Shown here: piece after piece, positions 21,808 through 34,200 of the stretch
Layout: each line of letters starts with the position of its first letter
Position numbering within the stretch: position 1 is the stretch's first letter
Assembly (NCBI GenBank): GCA_033977485.1
Contig: CM066988.1
Span: 8,349,501 to 8,413,500, forward strand
DNA length: 64,000 bases
DNA from: Hydrangea macrophylla
Taxonomy: Eukaryota; Streptophyta; Magnoliopsida; Cornales; Hydrangeaceae
Direction of reading: 5' to 3'
Made by a program: the position numbers and the translations under genes
Notes under the pieces: model-generated
The model's database searches: none
What the model was told of the DNA's origin: nothing
The model's input: the letters and a program-made list of their open reading frames with translations, nothing else

Positions 21808-22297
21808 ATGAACCAGATATCAAACAAGTTCTCACTATCACGACTTGGAAGGAGTCTCTCTCTCCAATCATGCTTCCCCGAAGTAAGGTCAGCAGACGCT
21901 TCCGGTTGCAAGTCTCCCGAGGACAATGATATAAGCATAAGCATTGGACGTTCTGATGGTGAAAACTATAATGAAGACATTACCTGCATAGACAACTCTG
22001 ATGATGAGATTTCTCCTGCTTCCTTGAGTGTTAAATCTCCTGTTGGATCAAGCCATACACTACAAGTTGAAATAAGCAACCAATACCCACAAATCTCCAA
22101 TATTCAGAAATCTAATGCTCAACTACTTCAAACTGTTTTGAACTCGACCAATGGTATGGAAGCTCCAAGAAGTGATACCCAAGTCTTTTTGAATCCATCA
22201 CTGAAGCAAATTAGTTCTAGCTATCCTTTTACAAATCTAAGGGCCGACTCTGCAAGTTTTCCGCTGGCAACAGTGCCTTATTCGGGAGGGATTTCTG
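21808..22297 (+). CDS. Ankyrin gene, coding exon 1
   Basis: ATG at 21808 opens a frame encoding a Ser-rich, partly acidic N-terminal region of 163 residues without a recognisable domain ([15 protein letters not shown], then [17 protein letters not shown]). The exon ends ATTTCTG, followed by the strong donor GTAAGT at 22298, leaving phase 1. Its link to exon 2 is inferred from the matching phase and the clean donor; it is the least certain exon. Confidence 0.6.
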
Positions 22298-25200
22298 GTA
22301 AGTTCTTTCTTCAGAGATTGTTAGGATTTTGAAACACAGACCTTTCTTTCTGAAAAGTTATTTTGGAAGAAATGACTCTTTAACATGGTTTTACATGGTA
22401 CTGAAGTCAAACTGAATTACATTATAAAACGGCAACAAAATTTAATGTTGTGATGAGGGAGAGCATGTGTAATATTGACGTTGGTGGTGCACATTACAAG
22501 TGCACATGTTCATAGGTATATATATACCCTCTTGCATTTGCACACTCATACTCACATATCACATTAACATACGTATTTGTGTGCATTATCTTCTTAGACG
22601 AAGGGCATGTACATGAGTCACATGACTAACCAAAAAATACATAGACATGCATGCCCACTTGACCATTCCATCTTTAACATGGTTTGACATGTCGCTGAAG
22701 TCAAATTGAATTACTAGGGAAAAGATAAGCAGCAACCATATTTAATGTTGAGACTAGGGATGGCATGTGGAAAGTGACTTTGGTAGTACGTATTATCCGT
22801 GGACATGTACACTGGTACTCACATTAACGTGCGCATCTGTGTGTATATTTATTTAGATGAATGACATAGTCATGAGTCACATGACTTACCAAAATACAGA
22901 TCTACACCCATAACTCACATTCTACGTGTATCACCAGATTGTCCTCTCCATTGGTCTAGACTATGCGTGAAAAGGAAGAGTATCGTGGATGGTAAGGAAA
23001 TGCATTTGCTTAAGTTAGAAGAGTTGATCTGATCTTTTGCTTGCCCTTTTCGGTGAAGCTGATTACATATGTAGGCAACTTAAAAGACAAATATTAAGTC
23101 CTTAGAGTAATTTAATACAAATATTTATAATTGTTAAGAGTTTATTTAGTTGTTTATGTTATTATTTAGTTTATTGCATTGACGGTAGGATTGTAATTGA
23201 CTATTTCTAGTTTCTTATATATATATATGAAGGAATACATGGGTGCTAAGTTAAGCAACACTAATTCTCCACTTCTTGTCTTTCTTCTCTCTTACACAAA
23301 TCCAAATGCTCATCGCATAGTTCAACTTGGTATCAGAGCGTATCGATCTGTACACGTAAATATCCACTCAATCTTGCCCTCACGAAATCAGACGAACAAC
23401 AGGAAAGAGAAACCGCCGCTGTTGACGTCACTTTCCAGCAGTGACGTCATGATGACCATCTCTCCTATGATGACGTCATCCATTTTTGACCACCACCAGT
23501 GGACTCGCCTGGCCCTTGCGATCACCATGATCATTTATTTGAAAATTTTGGCAGCCAATTGAATGGCGTTTCGAATTTTTGAAGGTTTTCGGCTATTTTT
23601 ACATTTTTTTTTTCCAGATCTGCGATTTGGGGACTTTTTGTATGGTTCTGTTGCTTCGATCCAAATCCTTGGGGCTTCGGTTTGGTGTTTATTGCCCTTG
23701 GTGAGTGTTTTTTACAAGTTCCAATTCGCCTTCTCTTCGATACTCTTGGCAGTGACCATTTGGGTCAGTTTTGGGTATGTTGATACCCCTTTGCTTGCTT
23801 CTTTTTTTTTTTTTTTTAAATTTTTTTTTCTTTTGTGTTCCCAATTGAGTTTTATTTATCATGGGTGATAACAAAGCTGCTCCACAATCTGCCATGTCCA
23901 AAGAGGATGATATGCCTAAACCTATCACCACAAAAAAATTGAATGGCCTTAATTATTTAGCGTGGGCACATGCAGTTAAAGTTTTTTTACGTGGACAAAG
24001 GAAATTAAAGTTTCTAACTGATGAACCTCCTCCTAAGACAGACACAAAGTACAATGACTGCATGTGTGAGGATTCAGTGGTCATGGGATGGTTGTGGCAT
24101 AGTATGGAATCCCATGTTGCATCTACGGTTGAATTTTGTGACTCTTTTAAGAAGATTTGAGACTCTATTTCTGATTCTTTTTCGCAACAGAGTAATGTTT
24201 CTCATGTTTATGAGTTATATGAGCAAATATTTACTACTAAGCAGTCTGGGAAGCTGGTACCAGAATATTATAGTATCCTCAAGAATCTATGGGATCAATT
24301 GTTGCAATATCGTCCATTTACCTTTGATTTGGAGCAATAGAACTCCATTGGGAAGACTTTATGATTGCCTCTTTACTTTCTGGATTGGATTTGGACCTCC
24401 GGGGTTTTAAAGATCAAATTCTTGTGAGTAAGACCTTACCTACTGCCATTAATGCATATTCCCGCTTGATGTGATCGTCCTTTGGATAGAGACTAGCTCT
24501 ACTGTTTTATTATCAGAGTCCTCTGCTTTAGTCTCGAGTGGTGGAGGTCGTGGATCTAGGTTCCGTGGTTTTGGTGGAGGTCGTGGTTCTCGTGGCAGTT
24601 CTCACGGTGGTTCCCGCGTTGGTGGTCGAAGTAGTGGCCGCGGAGTTAGGAAGTGTGATCATTGTGGTGGAAATACTCACACGGAGCCTTATTGTTGGGT
24701 AAAGTATAGTAAGCCAGAGTTTGCCAATCATACTATTGATGGTACAACGCAACCTATGCCGCCTCCTTCCGTTGGATCCACCACTTCCAGCTCTAATTCT
24801 CATGATGCACTCACTACTCAGCTTGGCGAGCTTGTCCAGATCTTGCGTACTGTTCTTCCTTCCCCTCTACTAGTGCACTCGCAGATTCAGGTAATGTTGC
24901 ATGTGTAGCCCGTTCACCTTCATCCTGGGTCATTGACTCTAGAGCTAGCTTACATATGTCCGGTATACAAACTCTCTTCTCTAACTTACATCCTGTTAAA
25001 CACCATATTCTTTTAGCCGATGGGTCATCTCGCCCAGTTCTTGGGAAAGGTGTTCTTCATCCTACTTCCTTGTTGTCTTTATCCTCTAGTCTCTATGTTC
25101 TCGATTTTCCCTTTAATTTGCTTTCTGTTAGTCAATTAACTAAAGCTTTACATTGTTCCACAACCTTTTCTCACACTTTGTGTATCTTTTAGGACCTCAA

Positions 25201-28200
25201 GACGAAGAAGACGATTGGTTTGGGGCATGAGAGAGACAGCCTGTACCACTTGGGTCCTGGTGAATCACCGTCTCCCCCTATTTCTGCCTTCAGTGCTGCC
25301 GTTTCACCTCTTCTGTGGCATTTTCGTTTGGTATCCATCTTTGGTCAAGCTGAAATTAGTTCCTGGTTTGAGTCGTATTTCGAGTCTAGATTGTGAGGCT
25401 TGTCAGTTAGGCAAGCATCACCGTAGTTCATTTCTTACTAGTAGTTTTGGTCGTCAATACGAGTCATTTGCTTTAGTTCATACAAACATATGGGGACCGT
25501 CTTGGTTTCCTAGCCTTAATGGTTTTAAGTACTTTGTTATCTTTGTGGATGATTATTCTCGTATGACATGGTTATTTTTGATGAAAGACAGTTGCGAGTT
25601 ACCACATATTTATTATAAATTTTATAATGAGATTTTTGTTCAGTTTGGTAAACGGATTAAAATTCCCCGTTCTGATAATGCACTGGAATATACACAGTCT
25701 GTTATGAATTCGTTTTGTGTAAATCATGGCATTTTACATCAGACTAGTTGCGCTAACACATCTCCACAAAATGGTGTAGCAGAACGAAAACATAGCCATG
25801 TGTTGGATGTTGCTCGTACCTTACTTTTCAATATGCATGTTCCTCGTCATTTTTGGCATGATGCTGTTCTTACTGCTTGTCACCTTATTAATCGTATGCC
25901 ATCTGTTGTCCTTAATCATCAATCCCATTTCTCCCAGCTATATTCTCATCTCTCACCTTTTCAACTCCCTCCCCGAGTTTTTGGTTGTGTTGCGTTTGTC
26001 CATATTCGTGATCCGGGTCAAGATAAGTTGTTTCCACGTGCTCGGAAATGCGTTTTTGTTGGGTATTTTCGGACTCAGGAAGGTTACGCTGCTACAGTCT
26101 TGACGCTCGACACTACTTTGTAAGTGCCGATGTTGCCTTCTTTGAATCCCATTCCGTCTTCTCTCCCGCTGGTCAGACCTTGTCCACATATATTATTTCC
26201 TGCCAGGAGGGGGCGTCTTCTGTTAACATTCCTACTCTTCCCTTGCCTATGTCTTCGTCCCCGACTCCCACTCCACTGCAGGTCTATCAACGATCCAAGG
26301 ATAGACCGGTTGTTTCTTATGGACCGGGTGTTGCATCTTCACCTTCTGAGGTCCCAGCTGCACCCTCACCCACTCCTACCAATAGTACTGATTTACCGAT
26401 TGCTTTGCGCCGAGGTAAACACACTTGTACTTAGCCTCCTTTTGCACACTTTGTGTCTTATAACGTGTCTCACCGTGTCTTCAGTCATTTTCTTGTGCTT
26501 TCTCCTCTATTTCCTACTTCTTATCGGCAGGTTTTATCTTCTTCTGGATGGAAGCGTGCTATGGATGAGGAAATGGGTGCTCTTCATAAGAATTAGACCT
26601 GGGATCTTGCGGTTCTTCCCCCGGTAAGAAAACTGTTACCGTCATTGGGTCTACACAGTTAAATATTTCCAGATGGTTCTGTTGAGCGTCTTAAGGCTTA
26701 AGGGATATACATAAATGTATGGTGTTGATTACTTTGAGACCTTTTCACCTGTGGCTTGTCTCAACTCTGTGCATATTCTTCTTTCTATTGCTGTTAGTCG
26801 GTCTTGGCCCTTATATCAACTTGATATCAAGAATGTTTTTTTGCATGGCGACCTTTAGGAATAGGTTTATATGGATCAACCGCCTGGTTATGTTGATGAT
26901 AGTAATCCACATCTTGTATGTCGACTGAGAAAGGCTTTATATGGTCTAAAACAGTCTCCTCGGGCTTGGTTGATAGATTCAGTTATGTGGTTATTGCATA
27001 TGGCTTTAAGCGTTCCACTTATGGTCACTCACTCTTTGTTCGTCATTCTTCTTCGAGAAAGATTGTGTTGATTGTTTATGTGGATGATATTATCCTCTTC
27101 TGGAGTGATTCTGTCGAAATATCTGATTTGAAATGGCATCTTGGGCAACATTTTCAGACTAAAGATTTGGGTACTCTTCGTTACTTTCTTGGGATTGAAG
27201 TTGCTTGCTCTCGTGAGGGGATCTTTTTATCACAACGAAAGTATGTACTTGATCTCTTATCTGAAATTGGGCTCTTGGGCACTTGCCCGACTCCTACGGA
27301 CTCCGTGGTTAAACTTGATGGTGAACAAGGCGATCTTTTTACTAATGTAGCTCGGTATCGCCGACTAGTTGGGAAATTGATTTATCTTACTGTTACTCGA
27401 CCGATATCACCTATGCTGTTGGCGTGGTTGGTCATTATGATCAGTATATGCATGCTCCACGTCAGCCTCATTTTGAGGCCGTTTGTCGCATTTTGCGTTA
27501 TCTGAAGAGTGCTTCTGGGAGAGGACTCTTGTACAAGCCTTCTACCTCTCTATCTGTCACTGGCTTTGGTGACGCCGGTTGGCCGGTTGTCATTTTGATA
27601 GGAGATCGACCTTTGGCTATTGTACTTTTGTTGGCGGAAACTTAGTTACTTGGCACAGTAAGAAACAAAATGTTATTGCACGCAGGGGCGTAACTACATG
27701 GGAGCAAGTGGGTACCATGGCACCCACTGAACTTGTAACATTATAAAATTTTCTATTCTAAGTTCTTGAAAGAGATTGCTGGCCTAGTGGTTGGTTACAT
27801 TGGTTCCCAACCCTAAGGAACTGGATTCGACTTTCCTAACCCCCTTTTTTGTTTTCGTTTTTTTTGAAAAATTGATTTGGTTTTCAGCCCTTTGTTTTAT
27901 AAATATTGCTTAGGAAACTCCACTATCTATCAAATTATTTCTTTTTTCTTTTTTTGAAAAATTGATTTGGTTTTCAGCCCCTTGTTTTATAAGCATTGCT
28001 TAGGAAACCCCACTATCTATCTATCTATTGAAAATACTTACTGAAGAATGCGGTCTATTTCAATACTTGAAACACTATTTTTAGTTTTGCAAATTTAATC
28101 GCTTAAAATTTTCAGTACTTAAAATACAACACTTAATTTCCAGTACTTAATTTTCAGATTTATCAAACGGACCTAAGGGTTTGTTTGATAACCCAATTAG

Positions 28201-31200
28201 GTTCTATCAATGAAAAGTTTTAGCACTGCATTTTTTTTTTTTCCAGTTCGTTTGATAATGTACAACTTCATTGAAAATGCACCCAAAAACTACTAAAAAT
28301 TTTAAGTAAAAATGTTCTATTAAAAATTGTATGGTGCTATTAGGACATAAAATCAATTTTACACATAATTATGGTCAAGTAAACAGGAAAAAAAAAAAAA
28401 AATATTTGCCCTGAGGCCGCTGCTCCCGAACCCCCGCATAGCCTAATTGCCTGATTGGTACCCACTGGATGAGATTTCTGGATATGCCCCTGGTTGCGCG
28501 CTCTAGTGCTGAAGCTGTGTATCGAGCTATGGCTCATACTGCTTCTGAAATGTTGTGGGTGTTCAAAGAGAGAATAGAGAGAAAGAGAAGGCTTAACCTA
28601 ATTAGGTTAGCCCACACTTATATATATATATCAATCATATATTCAAGAAAATTACAAAAATACCCTTAATACTAATACTTATATTCTATCACTCCCCCTC
28701 AAGCTGGAGCATAGATATCTATCATGCCCAGCTTGTTACAAAGATTATAGAACGATCCTCTATTTAGTGCCTTGGTAAGAATATCTCCTAGTTGCTCACT
28801 AGACCTAACAAAAGAAGTAACAATTTCCTTTCTCATAACCATATCTCTGATAAAATGACAATCAACTTCAATATGTTTGGTCCTCTCATGAAACACTGGA
28901 TTACTTGCAATGTACATAGCTGCTTGATTATCACAATACATCTTCATAGGTTTACTACTTGGAAATCCCATCTCTTGCAGAATAGTCTTCACCCATAACA
29001 ACTCACACGCAGTATGAGCCATAGCTCTATACTCAGCCTCTGCACTTGATCTTGCAACTACATTTTGCTTTTTGCTCTTCCAACTGACGAGATTTCCACC
29101 AACGAACACACAAAACCCCTGATACTGAACGCCTATCAAGACTGTCTCCTGCCCAACTGGCATCTGAGAAACCAACTATCTCCAAATTATCTGAAGGCTT
29201 CAACACTAAGCCTTTACCAGGGGCACCTTTTAAATACCTCAATATACGACACACTGCCTCCCAATGTGATAACTTGGGACTCTGCATAAACTGACTAACA
29301 ACTCCAACAGAGAAGGTGATATCAGGTCGAGTTACGGTTAAATAAATCAACTTACCCACAAGTCTTCTATACCTTCCAACATCATTGAAGTCTTCTCCAT
29401 CATCTTTACTAAACTTAATATTTGAGTCCATTGGAGTGTCGACAGGTTTTGAACCCATCAATCCTGTTTCATCTAGAAGGTCAAGGACATACTTTCTTTG
29501 AGATAAGAAAATTCCTTCCTTAGACCTTGCTACCTCAATACCCAAAAAATAACGTAGTAGCCCCAAATCCTTCATATGAAAATGCTTACTTAAATGAGAT
29601 TTCAATAACTGTATACCTTCACTGTCACTGCCGGTAATCACTATATCATCCACATAAACTGCTAGAACTATCGTACCTTTCTCACAGTGTCTCACAAAAA
29701 CTGAATGATAAGAACTAGTTCTTCTCAACCCATATGAACTAGCTACTTGGCTAAACTTGTCAAACCAGGCCCTTGGAGACTGTTTAAGGCCATAAATAGC
29801 TTTCTTCAACCTACATACTTTATGTGACTCCCCCTGAGCAACATACCCAGGAGGTTGCTCCATATACACTTCCTCTTGTAGGTCACCATGAAGAAAGGCA
29901 TTCTTTATGTCAAGTTGATGTAGAGGCCATCCCTTAGTAACAGCAACAGACAATAAAATGCGAACAGAATTGAGACGAGCTACAGGGGAAAAGGTTTCAA
30001 AGTAATCCACACCAAAAGTCTGAGTGTACCCTTTAGCCACCAAACGAGCTTTCAACCGTTCGACAGTACCATCCGGATGATACTTAACCACATAAACCCA
30101 ACGACAACCTACAACATGTTTCCCAGAAGGAAGATCAGTTAACTCCCACGTACCATTTTTGGACAACGCCAACATCTCATCATCCATAGCACTCTTCCAA
30201 CCCGGAGAAACCAATGCTTGAGTATGAGACTGAGGAACAGAGACTGAAGATAAAGCACTAACAAAAGAGCGCAGTGAAATGATAAATGAGAATACGAAAC
30301 AACCTGATCAATAGGATGGTGAGTGCAAGAACGAGTACCTTTTCGAAGAGCAATGGGTAGATCATGAGATTGAGGAACCTCAGCCGAAGTGGATGAAGAT
30401 GGAGGTGGAGCTGGCGGGTCATGAATACTGGATGGCTTGTCACGACGACGATACACCTGCAAGGGAGGAGAACTAGGAGGAATGGGTAAGGGAATAGTGG
30501 ACGATGGAGCAAGAACATCAACATCTAAGGATGCACCGGAGGATGAAAAAAATGATGTACCTTCAAAGAAGGTGACATCTGCACTAATCACATAACGACG
30601 ACTCTGAGGATTCCAACATTTATAACCTTTTTGAGTGCGTGAATATCCCACAAATATACATTTGGTGGCCCGAGGATCCAATTTATCATGACCAGGAGTA
30701 AGAACATGAACAAATGCAACACAACCAAACACACGTGGTGGTAAGGCAAACAATGATCTATCTGGATAGAGAACAGAATGAGGAATGCCACCACTAAGAA
30801 CAGATGAAGGCATTCGATTAATAAGATAACAGGCAGTGAGTACAGCATCCCCCCAAAATTGTTTAGGAACATGCATGTGCAACATAATTGTTCGGGCAAC
30901 CTCAAGAAGGTGTCTATTTTTTCGTTCAGCTACCCCATTCTGTTGTGGAGTATAACCACAAGAGGATTGATGAATTATCCCCTGAGAATCACAATAGGAC
31001 TGAAGAGGTCCTTTAACATATTCCAAAGCATTATCAGATTGTAAAATACGAATAGTGCAACCAAACTGAGTCATAATCTCTTTACAAAATAATTGAAAAA
31101 TTGAAGAAATATCTTAACGTTCTTTCATAAAAAATAACCATGTCATCCTGGAACAATCATCCACAAAAGACACAAAATAAGAAAAACCTAATAGACTCTT

Positions 31201-34200
31201 ATGTCTAGACGGACCCCAAACGTCGGAATGAACCAACTCAAAAGGAGTGGCCCGACGATTATTTTTACGTAAAGGAAAAGACACCCTATGATGCTTACCT
31301 AACTGGCAAGCCTCACACTCTAAACTAGACATAGACTTAAAGGACGGAAAAACCAACTGCAAGGACTGTAGTGAAGGATGACCCAGACGGCAGTGCCATT
31401 GATGTGGTGAAACAGTTGTATGTAAAGCCGTCGATTTATTCGCTATTGAATGTTGTTCCAGGTAATAAAGACCATCTCGCTCACGACCTCCACCAATCAT
31501 CTTCTTCGAGCTGAGGTCCTGAAAAACACAATGAGAGGGATAAAATGTTACAGAACAATTTAAAGATTTAGTAAGTTGACTGACCGATAGGAGACTAAAG
31601 GGAAATTGAGGAATATAATTTACAGATGACAATGAAAGAGATGAGGTGGGAGAAACAGGACCATGACCAATAATAGGACAAGATCGTCCATCAGCTAAAA
31701 CAACAGAAGGCTGTGTGGGTGGACTAAGCAATTGTGTAAATACATTGGACTTACCAGTCATATGTGCCGAAGCCCCTGAGTCGATGACCCATGGTGAAGG
31801 AGCAGATGAAGAAAAACACGCAATATTACCTGACTGTGCAAAACCAGCAGTACTAGACAAGGATTGCTGCTGTTGCTGTTGGATTAAGGCATTGTATTCC
31901 TCGCGGGAGAGAGTGATAGACTCATTTGAAGATGCTACGGCAGGTGGAGGAGTACTAACTTCCTGTTGAGACCCAGAAGCAGTGTCAGAAGAGTACAGGG
32001 CTGGATTAGGTGAGGTCTCCCACGGCTTACCATAGATATCATAACACCTATCCACAGTATGATTGTCACCCCCGCAGTGTGTACAATAAAGAGAACCACG
32101 GCCTCGACCAAAACCACGACCACGTCCCGGAGGACCTCCTCGTCCTCGATTACCATTAAACATAGGAGGGGAATTGCCAAAGCCACGACCACTGCGACCG
32201 CGATTATTACCAGAAAAATTGCCACGACCACGAAAGGCCCCTCTATATCCCGTAGATGTAAGAAGTGCAGAATTTTCTTTCCCAACAGGCTCAGAAGAGA
32301 TGGAGGAGGACTCTGTAGTAACACGGAGCACACGAGAATACACATTGCTCAAGGATGGAATACTACCATCACCGGCCAAAATCTGTGACTTAACAGACTG
32401 AAGATTCGAATGTAAACCAGATAAGAACTTGGAGACATAAAATTCCTCTCGTTGCTTCTTGATAACGTCAACATCATTAGTGATAGGATGATACTGATTC
32501 AACTCATCCATGAGTCCCTTAAATGTACTGTAGTATTCACTAACCGGCTTATCACCCTGTTGAAGGAGAAACAAATTTTGATATACCTCATAAACGCGAG
32601 AAACATTCTTTTCCATAGAAAACGTCTCATGAACAGACTCCCAAATCTCTTTGGCTGAGGACAAGAACATGACACTTGAACACACAGTAGGTTCCATACT
32701 ATTCCACAACCAGGACATAACCACATAATTCTCAGACACCCAATCTTCATAATCCTTACTATCCTTAGTCGGAGCAACAGACTCAATATATTTCAACTTC
32801 TTCCTAGCCCCTAAGGCGACTTTCATAGCTTGAGCCCACAACAAGTAATTGGACCCATTCAACTTAGTAGTGATAATTTGCATACTCACAACATCGGACG
32901 AAGAAATAAAACCTTTCTTGTCAGCCATATCAACCAAAAATAGTAGGAGTCTTATACCCAATAACAAAGGAAAAATACTAACAACGAACAAGAAGCAACA
33001 TCAACGCCAATAAACTCAAACGGAACTAACCAATAAGGTCCATAAAGGGACCGAGACAACACGAACGAAGAAACCACCAATCAAAATTGCCTAATCGAGT
33101 TCTGATGTATGCGAATGTAATCCCTTGGACGGTTGGAGTTCAAAAAAAAGTGCAGAAATCAGATCATGAACAATGCCCGATGAATAGTTACTGCATGAAC
33201 AGTGTTCGATGAACAGTGTTTTCGGTGAACAGTGCTCGGTGAATAGTAACTGCGTGAACAGTGTTCGATGAACAGTGTTTTCGGTGAACAGTAACTGCGT
33301 GAATAGTAATTGCGTGAACAGTGCTCGCGTGAACAGTAACTGCGTGAATAGTGATGCGGCTATGATGGTGGTGGTGGTGGTGGTTGTGGTGTGCGGCACC
33401 GAGAAGCCTATTCGGGTGGCTCTGATACCATGTTCAAAGAGAGAATAGAGAGAAAGAGAAGGCTTAACCTAATTAGGTTAGCCCACACTTATATATATAT
33501 ATATCAATCATATATTCAAGAAAATTACAAAAATACCCTTAATACTAATACTTATATTCTAACAGTGGGTTCGTTCTCTTCTTTAGGATATCGATGTTGA
33601 TAATTCTGCTCCTATGAAAATGTATTGTGACAATCTAGCCGCTCTATTTATTGCCAATAATCCTGTTTTCCATGAGCGCACTAAACATATTGAGGCGGAT
33701 TGTCACTTTATTATTGACCTACTGCTGATGAAACAAATTGTTATTGCTTATGTTTGCTCTGATAATCAAATGGGTGACATTCTCACCAAGCCCTTGGCTT
33801 GTGTTCCTTTTCATTATTTGTCTTCCAAGCGGGGCATGTTTGATCTGTATGCTTCAGCTTGAGGGGGGCGTGTTAGAGTTTATTTAGTTGTTTATGTTAT
33901 TATTAGTTTATTACATTGAGGGTAGGATTGTAATTGACTATTTCTAGTTTTCTTATATATATATGAAGGAATACATGGGTGCTAAGTTAAGCATCCCTAA
34001 TTCTCCACTTCTTGTCTTTCTTCTCTCTTATACATAAACCCTAATGCTCATCGCATAGTTCAACTATAATGATCCTTAAATGTGCTCAAATTTCCTTCTA
34101 TACATATTCCAGTATCAATTTGTTGAATTGTTTGATTTGCAACAGTCAGGAGGAGAATTTTATTCGTTTAGAAAGGAAAGAATGGAATTTTATTCGTAAT

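Larger units (their letters stand above)
28560..33564 (-). mobile_element. Copia element B, young, nested in Copia A
   Basis: 5005 bp on the minus strand. The LTRs are 28560-28691 and 33431-33564 (132 and 134 bp). By eye they differ by one TA unit and one base (TATCA against TAACA), so the insertion is recent. The target duplication is GTGGG (28555-28559, 33565-33569). The primer site TGGTATCAGAGCC abuts the 5' LTR (33430 downwards), and the polypurine tract TTGAGGGGGAG abuts the 3' LTR (28692-28704). It splits Copia A RNase H 60 bp after the hAT element. gag-pol is nearly complete, with three visible lesions. Confidence 0.95.
23132..34064 (+). mobile_element. Copia element A in intron 1, carrying two nested insertions
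   Basis: The LTRs of about 195 bp (23132-23326 and 33871-34064) are near-identical: TGTTA-GAGTTTATTTAG at the start and GCATAGTTCAAC at the end. The flanking direct repeat is ATAAT, or TATAAT (23126-23131 and 34065-34070). The primer site TGGTATCAGAGC is at 23328, and the polypurine tract TTGAGGGGGGCG is at 33860-33870. Without the hAT element (27683-28492) and Copia B (28560-33564), the element is about 5.1 kb, a normal Copia length. gag and pol are decayed. It lies in the same orientation as the ankyrin gene. Confidence 0.92.

Noticed and set aside
23563..23868. 101-codon frame before Copia A gag
   Set aside because: Phe/Leu-rich translation of T-rich leader; ends in the gag start and lacks any motif.
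33176..33356. Possible CRISPR-like array of short repeats
   Set aside because: Units are contiguous, variable in spacing and without unique spacers, in a plant retroelement leader.
33091..33399. Minus-strand frame with LFTQLLFT repeats
   Set aside because: It only translates the leader minisatellite of Copia B and stops before gag.
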